Shown here piece after piece: positions 24,232-34,981 of a stretch of 64,000 nucleotides of DNA. Made by a program: the position numbers and the translations under genes. Position 1 is the stretch's first letter; the number at the start of each line of letters is the position of its first letter. Under the pieces are notes generated by a model, which was not told where the DNA came from, did not search any database, and saw nothing but the letters and a program-made list of their open reading frames with translations. Source of the stretch: Ctena decussata (taxonomy: Eukaryota; Mollusca; Bivalvia; Lucinida; Lucinidae); contig OZ022499.1 of NCBI GenBank assembly GCA_963989385.1, positions 76,446,203 through 76,510,202 of the forward strand, read 5' to 3'.

Positions 24232-26550
24232 AGGTAGGTTCCTGTACTTTGGAATGCATCATAATCTTGATGAACTTTCATCCAAGTTGTTGGAAAGCAC
24301 TTATAAAAGGGAATTATTAAGTTTCACTAAAAAGTGTAAATAAAAAAAATACTAGAAAAGTTGTTTTGCAAGGGATTTCCTAACTCTGCTTCGCACATCA
24401 GTTAGCGCTATTTTAGTTCGCGCCAAAAATAGATAACACAGCTGATGTCATGCTGTATTGCATTTTGGGATAGTTTTCTGCATTCTTAGTCTGATATGCA
24501 AGTTTGCAAGTTACTCTTTAAATTAGTGATTAACCCAATCACGGTTGATAACTTTGCTGCACTCTTTAATTGCACACCGGGGGATCGGGCGTCAGACTCT
24601 ATGATGGCCCCGACCTAAAGCTATATATTTTAGTTGGTTGGGACCGGAGCCTTTTTGTCTGTTGCTTGGTCCACCGGGGCTCAACTGGTGACCTTCTTTT
24701 GCTTCAGATTTCCAGTGGAGTTGTTTGGCAGGCCAGGGATCTCCACCTGTCAGACGGCCTGTTGTATCTGTTGAGTCCTCGTCTTTGCTTCTTCATGGTG
24801 TTGAAATTTGATTTATGTGTTTACCGTGATGATTCATTGACGAGTTAGAGGGTTATCATGCGAACCGAACAACCAACTAAATGTTTTATACCACTTCAGA
24901 AACTGAGGGTGAGGTTGGGCCTGTAAAATCGATTTAAGCCCCCCAGTAATTCATTACTGACCGTTCCAAGGCGGTAGTTCTGTTCGGGTTCTCTGTTGCC
25001 TGTTTTTGGTGTCAGAGTTTCTGTGATGTTTTACCTTATGTATGTTCTTATTATTTTTGGTTCGGTTTGGGTTGCTGAGTGGCCACCTTTTGGGAACAAG
25101 CTGCTCACTTGGTTGGCCATATGTTCTCTGTATCTTGATTATTTGTAATCTTAGTTGTTTCCAACTATGGTTTGAGGGCTGGATTTGGATTTTGATTGTT
25201 TCAGTTCCTGGTCTTTGCTTACTTTTTACTTTTAACCCATCCACCCTGCCAGGACCTCTAGGAGAGCTCACGTCAAGGGAAAATTGACCTTTGGAGAATG
25301 GCATCAGAAATCGCGCACTTATAGACATAACAAGAAATATCTTTAAAAAAAGATATAAGACGAAGTGAAAGAAGACATATTTGAAACAAATAATATTTTT
25401 TTTTATATTTCTGTTGAGATAAGAAATTGGCAGCAAGCAAGGTTTCAGAATACGTCCCGCAAAATTATCTGCACTCAATGTTTTAAATACACTATACGCC
25501 TTTGATAATTAAAATGTAAAAAAAAGGACCAAAATCTAATGGGGTATCTATGAGAAATTTTTACTGTGATTGAAAAAATTCCAAGTTCAAAACCCTGTCG
25601 CTATGTCATAATAACAAAATAAAAATTGGCTAAGTTCAAAATGCTTTAAATATGTCTGATATTAATATTGAATAGCAGTATCCTTATGTTGGGGTTATCC
25701 ACTATGGCGAGAAACCAGACTGGTCCGTTAATTATTGACATTCTTCGGTACATTCCGATATGCTTCCGATGATACGGTACTGTATTTTACCCGGTTCAGT
25801 ACAGCCGGGTGCGTAAATTTACCGGAACGGACCGGAATGGACTGAATTACCGGAACGGACCCGTTTTCCCCTACCTTCAGTAGATATTTGTAATATTTTT
25901 ATTAAATATCTCTTGTTTGATATTAATACATATTCTGTATGCCATCTAGCGCAAATCAATTAGAGATATTAGTCAAAATACTTTGCCAGTATTTTGCGCC
26001 ATGGGTAGGCCTCTTAACACCCCACGCATATGCGTTTCATCTTAAAATCATATAATCTTATACAAAAATCTGGTTATTTTTCTTCCAAGACTTGGAGCGA
26101 ATGAAAAACAAAAATTCCCGAATTTTTGTTCCATAGTATCATGACCAATATTTCAGCCATAGAAAATATGTAGAGCTATTGTGTTTCAGCTTTAAATTGA
26201 AACAATGTATAAAGGAAAACTTTGTATATCGATTGTACAGTTAGCACCATTATCATGTTTCAATAAGTCGTCAATTTATCTGACGGACAGACATTTGTTT
26301 CTAGCCTGGCCCCAGTCGAATCTGTATATTATTCTGGTGGTCAGATTCCTATGTTCCTTTGCAAGAGATATATTGAACATAGGGTCTGTAGCCAGACTAA
26401 TTTGTTTCGCCAATAGTCCTTATCAGATATTGTCAAATCAAAATCAGGGGTTGCAAGTTAAGATAATACATGTTAGTCATAGGTAGGGCCTTGAATTAAT
26501 CTGCGCGTGTAGATTATATCAAAATATCTCAAAAATCGGCTGGAAATATG

Positions 26551-29500
26551 AACAAGAGGGCCATGAGGCCCTGAGCCGCTCACCTGAGTAAAAAGGTCAA
26601 AGGTAAAATGAGGATCATCAACTGAACAAACCTGATAGTTTGAAACTGTCAAATATGTCCACAACATGCATGCAAAGTTAGAAAAAGATCCATTGAAAAC
26701 TGTAGAAGTTGATTACACAAACTCTAAACCACAAAGTGTGATGAACAGACGGACAGATGGTCAGACGGCAGACAGGGGCAAATCTTAATGCCCCCTGACT
26801 GTCGTCACGGGGACATAAAAAAATCTGTCCATAAATGAAGGCGCTTGAGCGATGACAAAGTTGTTCTAAAAATAGCCGCTGTGACCTTGAACTTGACCCT
26901 AGAATGCTGAAACGCAAACTTTTCCAAGATATTGCCTTACTTATCACTTGTGTGAAGTTAAATCGAAAATGGTCCATGAATGAAAGCGCTACAGCGATGA
27001 AAAAGTTTTTCTATAAATAGCCACTGTGACCTTGACATTGATCTTAGGACGCTGAAATGCGAGCTTGTTCTAGATATTGTCATACTAAACATTTGTGTGA
27101 AGTTTTAATCAAAATCGATCCATAAATGAAGGAGCTAGAGGGATGACAGAGTTTATCTAAAAATAGCCACTGTGACCTTGACCTTGACCTTGACCTCAGA
27201 ATGCTGAAACGCAAACTTGTCAAAGATATTGTAATACCAATCACTTGTGTGAAATTAAATCGAATTTGGTCCTTAAATGAAGACGCTACAGCGATGACAA
27301 AGTTTTTCTAAAAATAGCCACTGTGTCCTTCACCTTGACCCCAGAATGCTAAAACGCGTACTTGTCCAAGATATTATCATACTTATCACTTTTGTGAAGT
27401 ACAATCGAAATCATTCCATAAATGAAGGCACTAGAATGATGACAAAGTTTTTTCTAAAAATAGCCACTGTGACCTTGACATTGACCTTAGAATGCTGAAA
27501 TGCAAACTTATTCAAGATATTGTCATACTAAACACTTTTGTGAAGTTTTAATCAAAATCGGCCCATACATGAAGGCGCTAGAGCGATGACAAAGTTGTTC
27601 TTAAAATATCCACTGTGACCTTGACCTAGACCTCAGAACGCTGAAATGCGAACTTGTCTAAGATATTGCCATACTTATCACTTGTGTGAAGTTAAATCGA
27701 AATCGGTCCACCTAATGCAGCCTTTCCCCACCCCAATGATGCTTCAAATAAAATTTGATTTCGATCGGCCAACTGGTCTCTGAGATATTTATGAAGTTGT
27801 TTTCACCATTATAAGTCAATGGGAATTTTTTCCGATGCTCAAGGGCAGCTAACTTCATAGTGGTTGGCCTGATCTGGCCAAAATTTAACTTGTTATATTA
27901 TGCATTTCCTCATTACCTGCAAGTTTGAAAAGGATCGGATCAGTAGAAACCAAGACAAATATTTCATCGCTCAAGGGTAAGTAACTCTGAAAAGAATAAT
28001 CAAACCTGGCCAAAACTGGAACTGGTCCGAGATGCTTTGGCTGTCCTGGATACCTGCGAGTTACAAGACCTTGCGATCAAAAATGATGAAGCAAGGGCCT
28101 GGACAACATTTTCCCCATTATAAGTCCATGGGAAAATATTTTATCGCTCAAGGGCAAGTAACTCTGAACAGAATGATCCAACCTGGCCCAACTTCAAACT
28201 CGTCCGAGATGTTTTGGCACTCCTGGATACCTGCAAGTTACAAGAAGTAGCGATCAAAAATGAAGAAGCTAGGGCCCGGACAACATTTTCTCTATTATAA
28301 GTCTATGGGAAAATATTTTATCGCTCAAGGGCAAGTAACTCTAAACAGACTGATCCAACCTGGCCCAACTTCGAACTGGTCCGAGATGTTTTGGCTGTTC
28401 TGGATACCTGCAAGTTACAAGAAGTTGCAATCAAATATGAAGAAGCTAGGGCCTGGACAACATTTTCTCCATTATAAGTCTATGGGAAAATATTTTATCG
28501 CTCAAGGGCAAGTAACTCTGAACAGAATGATCCAACCTGGCCAAACTTCAAACTCATCCGAGATGTTTTGGCTGTCCTGGATACCTGCAAGTTACAAGAA
28601 GTTGCGATCAAAAATGAAGAAGCTAGGGCCCGGATAACATTTTCTCCATTATAAGTCTAAGGGAAAATATTTTATCGCTCAAGGGCAAGTAACTCTGAAC
28701 AGAATGATCCAACCTGGCCCAACTTCGCTCTGGTCCGAGATGTTTTGACTGTTCTGGATACCTGCAAGTTACAAGAAGTTGCGATCAAAAATGAAGAAGC
28801 TAGGGCCCGGACAACATTTTCTCCATTGTAAGTCTATGGGAAAATATTTTATCGCTCAAGGGCAAGTAACTCTAAACAGACTGATCCAACCTGGCCCAAC
28901 TTCGAACTCGTCCGAGATGTTTTGGCTGTCCTGGATACCTGCAAGTTACAAGAAGTTGCAATCAGATATGAAGAAGCTAGGGCCTGGACAACATTTTCTC
29001 CATTATAAGTCTATGGGAAAATATTTTATCGCTCAAGGGCAAGTAACTCTGAACAGAATGATCCAACCTGGCCAAACTTCAAACTCATCCGAGATGTTTT
29101 GGCTGTCCTGGATACCTGCAAGTTACAAGAAGTTGCGATCAAAAATGAAGAAGCTAGGGCCCGGATAACATTTTCTCCATTATAAGTCTAAGGGAAAATA
29201 TTTTATCGCTCAAGGGCAAGTTACTCTGAACAGAATGATCCAACCTGGCCCAACTTCGAACTGGTCCGAGATGTTTTGGCTGTTCTGGATACCTGCAAGT
29301 TACAAGAAGTTGCGATCAAAAATGAAGAAGCTAGGGCCCGGACAACATTTTCTCCATTGTAAGTCTATGGGAAAATATTTTTTCGCTCAAGGGCAAGTTA
29401 CTCTGAACAGAATGATCCAACCTGGCCCAACTTCGAACTGGTCCGAGATGTTTTGGCTGTCCTGGATACCTGCAAGTTACAAGAAGCTGCGATCAAAAAT

Positions 29501-29598
29501 GAAGAAGCTAGGGCCCGGACAAAAGTGTGGACGTACGACGGACGACGGACCAAGCCTATACTATAAGCTCACCTTGTGAGCCTTCGGCTCAGGTGAGC
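26551..29598 (-). mobile_element. HINE-like element E7, reversed
   Basis: Reading the minus strand, the 5' end is GCTCACCTGAGCCGAAGGCT..AAGGTGAGCTTATAGTATAG, then B units, then A units (period about 147 bp, 26820-27720). The 3' end is CTCAGGTGAGCGGCTCAGGG then CCTCATGGCCCTCTTGTT. The hairpin sequence differs from E1 but is still paired. Confidence 0.7.
28088..29503. repeat. Eight exact 177-bp tandem units (E7 core)
   Basis: GAAGCTAGGGCCxGGA recurs at 28088, 28265, 28442, 28619, 28796, 28973, 29150, 29327 and 29504, with no length change. Because 177 is a multiple of three, long repetitive frames stay open on both strands (for example KKLGPGQHFLHYKSMGKY). These are not genes. Confidence 0.9.
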
Positions 29599-29672
29599 GA
29601 ATAATAAGGGTCCGTTCCGGTCCGACCCGGTAATTAGGTCCGTTCCGGTAAATTTACGCACCGAGTACAGCC

Positions 29673-30131
29673 TTTTGAAGGAAAAGAAGTACTTTTTTAC
29701 TACGAAAGACTTTTCGCACCATAGAATATTTTTTTCTCAAGCCATCGGCATTTGCGTTTCTCGCGTTCTGCTTAACTCTATCAATCATTACAGCGTTAAA
29801 GTGAAAAACATATTTAAAACTAAATGCAAAGTGCAAATAATAACATTTTTAATGTAACTAAATTTTCTGACAGGTGAATAACAATTCCATGACATATGCG
29901 CTCTTCCATACAGAGATCAAGTCAAGTTTTGGCGGCAACGAAGGTTCTAATAAACATAGTTATTTTTAGAACTGGAATTCCAACGAAAGAAAATAAACCA
30001 AAAGGGAAAACGACTATTTCTTTAACATCTGACGAGTTTCTCAGTAGCAACAAATTCAGAAAAATAAGAGAATTCAATACTGCTCAGAAAAAGACAAAAT
30101 TATTTTGTGGACATAATTGACATCGCTAGCC
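29673..30131. other. Right inner part of the TTAA element, no gene
   Basis: Low-complexity AT-rich sequence between the 9-bp-duplication element and the right TIR. The short frames have no motif and no splice support. Confidence 0.4.
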
Positions 30132-30144
30132 CAGGAACCTACCT

Positions 30145-30330
30145 TTAAAATGGCAAAAATATATTTTCTTAGAAGTTGTTACAAATATAAAGCATATCAG
30201 ACAATTTGCTCAGAATAAGAATTGTAACTCCATCTACATTTTAACAGAATTATGCCCCTTAGTAATTTTGGTATAGAAACCCTAGCCAGTCTATAACTGT
30301 AAAACTGAAAGATATTATTGTTATTTCCAG
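30145..30330 (+). repeat. Tandem-core element E6, right part
   Basis: Resumes the interrupted unit: GTTACAAATATAAAGCATAT, AGAATTATGCCCCTTAGTAA, CAGTCTATAACTGTAAAACTG. Array similarity fades by about 30330. Confidence 0.65.
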
Positions 30331-30488
30331 TTGGTGACATAATATGACTTAATGCCATCAATAGTCCCATATAGAGGCGGGGCCTTGTTAGGTAACAAGT
30401 TTCTAATTTGGTTGAAAATTTAAAGGATACTCTTACCATATAGCGGCATCTGAAAACCGTTAATAAAGGTTTCTCATCATCGTGTAAT

Positions 30489-30572
30489 ATCTGGAAGACG
30501 GCTCAATATAGACTGAAATACTGTCTCAAAATGCCGACTGCCATTAACCCCCAAAAACCCAACCGACCCAAC
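30489..30572 (+). mobile_element. SINE, family B tail fragment
   Basis: GAAGACGGCTCAATATAGAC, TGAAATACTGTCTCAAA and an AACCCAACCGACCCAACAAC tail match the 3' half of the SINE at 61601. The head is missing. Confidence 0.55.
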
Positions 30573-30870
30573 AACCAAGCTAACAGTATTGGCAGTGGTA
30601 CGGTCTCCGATGTCCGTCCGTCATCCAACCATTGTACACAGTTTCAAACGATGTTCCATCTAAAACTATAACGCTTTTTGTAACTAAATTTCATACGCAG
30701 CATTCTGTAAGATGGGGGAACAATATGCCAATTGCTCCAGTATTTTGGTTGATACGGGAAAATGTAAAATTGGCTCTTACTGCCTTAGCTTTGCATAATG
30801 ATAAATCTGTCACAAATAATTCTTCGGTAGTCTTTGACCAGACATGGGAAATAGAGAATACCATGTTAGT

Positions 30871-30987
30871 GTCTTTTGATATCAAGTTTATCAGGCGAGA
30901 CCAGAAACAGCGTAGGAATGGCGAGGCTTGCCGAGCCAGTCCGACGTGTGTCTGGTCGAGCCTGATAAACTTGATATCAAAAGATAC
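30871..30987. repeat. Hairpin, TCTTTTGATATCAAGTTTAT arms
   Basis: TCTTTTGATATCAAGTTTAT, CAGGCGAGACCAGA on the left pairs with TCTGGTCGAGCCTG, ATAAACTTGATATCAAAAGA on the right. A GC-rich loop is at 30906-30948. A direct repeat of about 88 bp (AAATTGGCTCxTACTGCCTT..) at 30762 and 31845 brackets a wider segment containing this hairpin and the next. Confidence 0.7.
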
Positions 30988-31316
30988 TTACGTGGTTTTC
31001 TATTTATGATGCATCATGAAGTTTTTACGGCGTAAAGAGCGGCATACAAGTGATAAGCAAACGCATTTTTGTTTGAACTTGCTGACGTCGCGAATGCGTT
31101 ATGACGTAAGTCGGTGACGTCAGTTAACCAATCGAACGCTGATATCACGGCCAACGTCTGTGTGTAGCCAATTGTCTTCAGAGGTCGCTTCTTAATTAAG
31201 ACATGACCTGATAACATTCGCGCAAGCGCAGTTCTACAGTGACATGATATCACATCATGTTATCATACCCCTGTTATCAGGTGTATTTTGCAGCAGATGC
31301 ATGATAAATACACATT

Positions 31317-31474
31317 ATTATAATAGTAACTTGATCTGGCGTACTGTATCACGTCGAGTGGATGAGCCCATACCATCGGATCACCCGAGACGCTTGCGTC
31401 GAGGGTGATCCGATGGTATGAGCTCATCCACGAGACGTGATACAGTACACCAGATCAAGTTACTATTATAATAG
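31317..31474. repeat. 158-bp near-perfect palindrome
   Basis: The left arm TATTATAATAGTAACTTGAT.. through CGTACTGTATCACGT and CCATACCATCGGATCACCC pairs with the right arm GGGTGATCCGATGGTATG.. ACGTGATACAGTAC..ATCAAGTTACTATTATAATA. The loop is only GAGACGCTTGCGTCGA, itself a small hairpin. Few mismatches, so it is probably young. Confidence 0.85.
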
Positions 31475-33232
31475 TTTGTTTATTATATACCTTAGGGAAC
31501 AGCCAATCATTCATACTTGCCAGAGCTAATGCATCGGCCCGGATTCGAACCTGCGCGGCAGAGGTATTTAGCTAGCCATGAGACGAACGCTGCCGACTGA
31601 TCAATCGAGGCGCGCCATTTTGACGTGTTTGTTGACGTTACGTCACAAGTCCCGTTTCTCTGGTTCTCGTTTCTACGATGCACGTGAAACAATGACGCGC
31701 CCGAAGCTGGAACTCAGACATAGCCTCGTTTTAAAGGATAGTGATACGGATTCGGAAAACGTCAGTTTGATACGGCGTTCTGTATCAGATGGCCAGAAAA
31801 CTGGCAGTACAAAGGATGTATCATTGATAGGTATATAATAAAAGGTAAAATTGGCTCCTACTGCCTTAGCATTGCAGACATAATGATAAATCTGTCACAG
31901 AAATATTTTTTCGACAGTCCTTGACCAGACATGTGGGTTTGGTAATATGGCCAGCTGGTCGCTATAGCAAGCGATATATTGAAAATGGTAATATATACAA
32001 CTAAATCCTTAGCCATGAAGCTGGGACTTCAGAAACTTTGTAAATTGTCATTATAGAACTACCCTCTACAAACATCCTTTTTCTTACTACAGAATTTTGG
32101 TTGCTGTGTGAACTTGCAGTTTACAAATGGCTTTCATACCAGACTACGCATGTGACAGTTTGACAACTGGTGATTTACAAACGCATATTTAAAATTATTA
32201 ATCCTATCCAGAGTATTTGTTGTTGTGCATGGTTCTCGGAGGAGGGATACAGGACCTCATGGTCTTCTTAATTTTTCTCATTTTATACCGCATACAGACT
32301 CGTATGCTTTGTCCACTTCCAACTATATTTGGGCTTTACCAGCAGAAACCAAGAAAGATAGCACAACAGTTAGTAAAATTAGTTTCCTTAATCTGCTATA
32401 AACGGCGTGGCTTTAAAGGCCCCATTGCTCTATCAGCATGAAAAATTTTATAATGAGGTATCGCTGCAAGCTTCTCACTATAGTTTCGTAATTGTAAATG
32501 ACCGTAATTAGCCAGCTTAAAAATATTAAAACGTCATTGAGTTTCACATAACATAGGTTTGAAAACTAATTTTAACTAAAATGACCTACTTTCGGTTTCA
32601 TAAAATGGTAAAAATACAATGTACAGGCGTGGAGTCCCAATCACTATCCCGCCTATGTTAATATAGCATGGCTAGACGGGAAACCAGAACAGGAAATTGT
32701 ATTTTGTGGAACGATTTGTCATTTTTTCAAAAACTTGTTTTCTCAGCTTTTTTGCCAGTTATATGACTCAATATATGCACACCAATCCACATTATATTAC
32801 CAAACGTGAAGTTTGAACCGCTTTTTACAATGATACGAGTTTAGGCTATTTTTTCCGCTGATAGGACTATAGAGACTAAAATAATTTACTTTGTATCCAG
32901 ACGGTATGAAAATATAACATTTTATGAGAAGTTAACGAATTTGTGGTTTAAGATAGATGTTCCATACAGCACAGTGTAAGTTTTGAAGCGCTACCTGTAA
33001 ATATTTGATCGGATACCATGCTGGGGGTCTACGTGAGAAATTTTATCACATTTCACTTCTATGAAGGACAGAGTTGTTTATGCCAGCAATTATTCGCAAA
33101 CTTTGGAAAAAAGGGCAACTTTCTGTTGCTGGCATATGGGATCTGTATGAAATGATTTAGAGACACAGCAAGTGTTTCTTCAAGCAGAAAATATAAACCT
33201 TTAAACCTCCAAAACTTAAAATTGTTGAACTG
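31475..33232. other. Non-coding, tRNA-like remnant and dispersed repeat
   Basis: The minus strand at about 31530-31615 reads GGTTCGAATCC preceded by CAGTCGGCAGCG, resembling B-box and A-box parts of a decayed tRNA-derived head. At 32405-32790 is a dispersed repeat (GGTAAAAATACAATGTACAG, GGAAACCAGAACAGGAAATT, TTTTTTGCCAGTTA) with relatives at 34557-34981 and 43010-43420. No gene seen. Confidence 0.4.
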
Positions 33233-33296
33233 GCAAACAGTGTAGATCCAGATGAGGTGGCTCATAAGCCACCTCATCTGGATTTACACTGTTTGC
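33233..33296. repeat. S-hairpin, copy 1
   Basis: GCAAACAGTGTAGATCCAGA..TCTGGATTTACACTGTTTGC, with inner stem GATGAGGTGGCTC/AAGCCACCTCATC. S-hairpins keep the outer GCAAACAGT/ACTGTTTGC while the inner stem changes between copies yet stays paired. Here it lies inside a piggyBac-like remnant whose right end is AAGGG then TTAA at 33398. Confidence 0.85.
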
Positions 33297-33448
33297 CCTC
33301 TAGTGTTTGAATTCTCAATATGATATCACTTGGACGAGACATATTTTGAAACTCTACAGACGTAAATTTTGTCGTCTGCTTTTTGGCGCATTAAGGGTTA
33401 AGAGGGTCGCCATCTTACTAAGATGCGGTGCGCATGCTTGTCTGCATA

Positions 33449-34527
33449 GCCGGACCGCGTAGCGCAGTCGGTAGGGCGTCTGACTTCTAAGCCAGAGGTC
33501 CTGGGTTCGATACCCAGTCCGGCCACTTACTTTCATTTCTCCTTCCGCTGATTCAAGAAGGACAGTTGTCAGTTACTGGTGAAAGTAAGTGTTCTTATAC
33601 TGAAAGGATTTAAAAACTTCCACCCATAGATTTTGAATATCTCAAAAATGAATGCAGCTACGTCCACCAAAATTTTACAACATATATATTCTCTTATACC
33701 TGATTATATCAATATACCGAATCTGCAATCGTTCAAGCGAATCGGTCAGGAAAAAGCCCGTGCTCCTCGTGTTCTTAGTACCCTTTACATACGGATAAAT
33801 AGCTTCATGTATACAGTTTTCTGAAGAAACATTTTTCTTACGATATCAAATTGAATTTTATAAGTTTGAACCCGGTCTGTGGCTTTATTTAGCCTACCGC
33901 GCCTAAAAATCGCAAACAGGCACAGAGTTTTGGGCCAGATAAATGCTGAAATTTCAAAAAGTGACGTCGCGAGACAATGTTATGTGTTAATTACGGCAAT
34001 GTAAATCTCTCACAACGTGCACTGTTTACAGGGCGCTCAAAAGACCGTCAGAAAAGCACCTAACCGAGATTAAAAACCAGAGGTCATGACGTTAACTAAC
34101 GTCGACGCTGTCTCCGTAATAGGCTTTGCACAACAGCATCATCCGCTATGATATTTGTAAATCAACGTGGATGACGTCACAATATTCATACAGTAAGAAA
34201 TGGTCGAAAAGAGTGTTGCATTAGATAACGTCGGCATCGCCTTATGTATTTCAGTGACGTAACGCTCTTTTACTGACGTCATTTAAGTAAATGGTACCAA
34301 TTAACTGCGTAATCTTTAAATTTGATCAGTTTCAAGCAATTTATCGTAAAAATATTTAACACTGTCATGAGTGAACAGATCAGCAGCCAGCAATAAAAAG
34401 TGGAAGTTTTTAAATCCTTTCAGTATAGTACTGGTTAACCGCTTAGGTAAGCCTGCCCAGGAATAGTGTAGTTAGGTTATAACTGACCGTCCCGACATGA
34501 CCATGCTGTATACAACACAACATCTGC
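33449..34527 (+). mobile_element. tRNA-derived SINE, family A, split by a transposon
   Basis: The head GCCGGACCGCGTAGCGCAGT then CGGTAGGGCGTCTGAC has an A-box (TAGCGCAGTCGG) and a B-box (GGTTCGATACC). The core is TTTCTCCTTCCGCTGATTCA, AGAAGGACAGTTGTCAG. The SINE is interrupted at 33600-34423 and resumes GTACTGGTTAACCGCTTAGG to CGTCCCGACATGACCATGCT. It matches the uninterrupted copy at 54704-54965. Confidence 0.8.
33600..34423. mobile_element. 824-bp TIR transposon, non-autonomous
   Basis: The first and last 24 bases are exact inverted repeats (CTGAAAGGATTTAAAAACTT.. and ..AAGTTTTTAAATCCTTTCAG). TATA flanks both sides (33596-33599 and 34424-34427), giving a TA or TATA target duplication. The SINE sequence joins correctly when the element is removed. 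The interior has many GACGTCA-like sites and no transposase frame. Confidence 0.9.
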
Positions 34528-34556
34528 TTAACCACTTATTATTACAGGAAATACCT

Positions 34557-34981
34557 TTAGGCCTTAATTGCTCTATTAAGGGTAAAGATTTATGAAAGAG
34601 TTTGTGCTGGGGTATTGCTGCAAGATTCTTACTACTGTTTCGGCATTGTAAACGACCTTTAATTGGGAGGTTTTATTAAATAAAACATCCTTGAGTTTCA
34701 TATAAAAAGGCTTAAAAAATATTTGGCTCATGCCCGTTGGCAACTTAAATGAACTACTTACGAGTTCATAAGCTTGAAAAAAAAGGTAAAAATACAATGT
34801 ATAGTGGTGTCCTATCCATTATGTCATTTTTGTTTAGCTTGAAACGCTCAACCGGAAACCAGTAAAGAAAATCGTCTTTTGTGATTTTTGAAAAACAGGT
34901 TTTCCCTGCTTTTTTGCCAGTTACGTGACCTTTTAGATGAATATCAACCTACGTTTTATCACCAAACGTGACGGCTTTTCA
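34557..34981. repeat. Dispersed repeat X, about 430 bp
   Basis: Shares GCTCTATxA, TGCTGCAAGxTTCT, TTGAGTTTCATAT, GGTAAAAATACAATGTA, GGAAACCAG and TTTTTTGCCAGTTA with 32405-32790. A shorter relative is at 43010-43420. It is non-coding despite a 73-codon minus frame. Confidence 0.5.

Larger units (their letters stand above)
25807..29663. mobile_element. TIR element with 9-bp target duplication
   Basis: AGTACAGCC occurs at 25798-25806 and again at 29664-29672. Between them the ends are inverted: GGTGCGTAAATTTACCGGAA on the left and TTCCGGTAAATTTACGCACC on the right. Further short GGAACGGAC repeats follow in both arms. A 9-bp duplication fits Mutator-like elements best (8 bp would fit hAT). The interior is 0.7 kb of unrecognised DNA plus the reversed HINE-like element. 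Confidence 0.7.
24232..30144. mobile_element. TTAA-flanked TIR element, 5.9 kb
   Basis: AGGTAGGTTCCTG at 24232-24244 is matched exactly inverted by CAGGAACCTACCT at 30132-30144. Both sides are flanked by TTAA (24228-24231 and 30145-30148). E6 repeat sequence continues across the join. TTAA targets point to piggyBac or Kolobok. No transposase is visible, and most of the length is nested insertions. A 174-codon minus-strand frame (24954-25478) has no motif I recognise. Confidence 0.8.

Noticed and set aside
24570..24848. 92-codon plus frame (GGSGVRLYDGPDLKLY...)
   Set aside because: No recognised domain, signal or splice pair. It sits in the TTAA-flanked element and could be a decayed transposon piece.
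24954..25478. 174-codon minus-strand frame, the longest in the window
   Set aside because: Low-complexity Lys/Asn/Arg-rich tail and a hydrophobic stretch, no recognised motif, and it lies inside a transposon nest. It may be a transposon remnant but I cannot support a gene.
28260..29579. Long plus-strand frames with a repeated 59-residue motif
   Set aside because: They follow the 177-bp tandem core of a HINE-like element, have no start context, and equivalent frames appear on the other strand and in E1 and E3.
30762..31932. Direct repeats of about 88 bp as long terminal repeats of a retroelement
   Set aside because: No TG..CA ends, primer-binding site, polypurine tract or gag/pol sequence between them.
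33449..33527. Possible functional tRNA gene with A-box and B-box
   Set aside because: Extra bases after the acceptor strand (CCGCGT), a mismatched anticodon stem, and a mollusc SINE core directly downstream. The same layout recurs at 54704. It is a SINE head.
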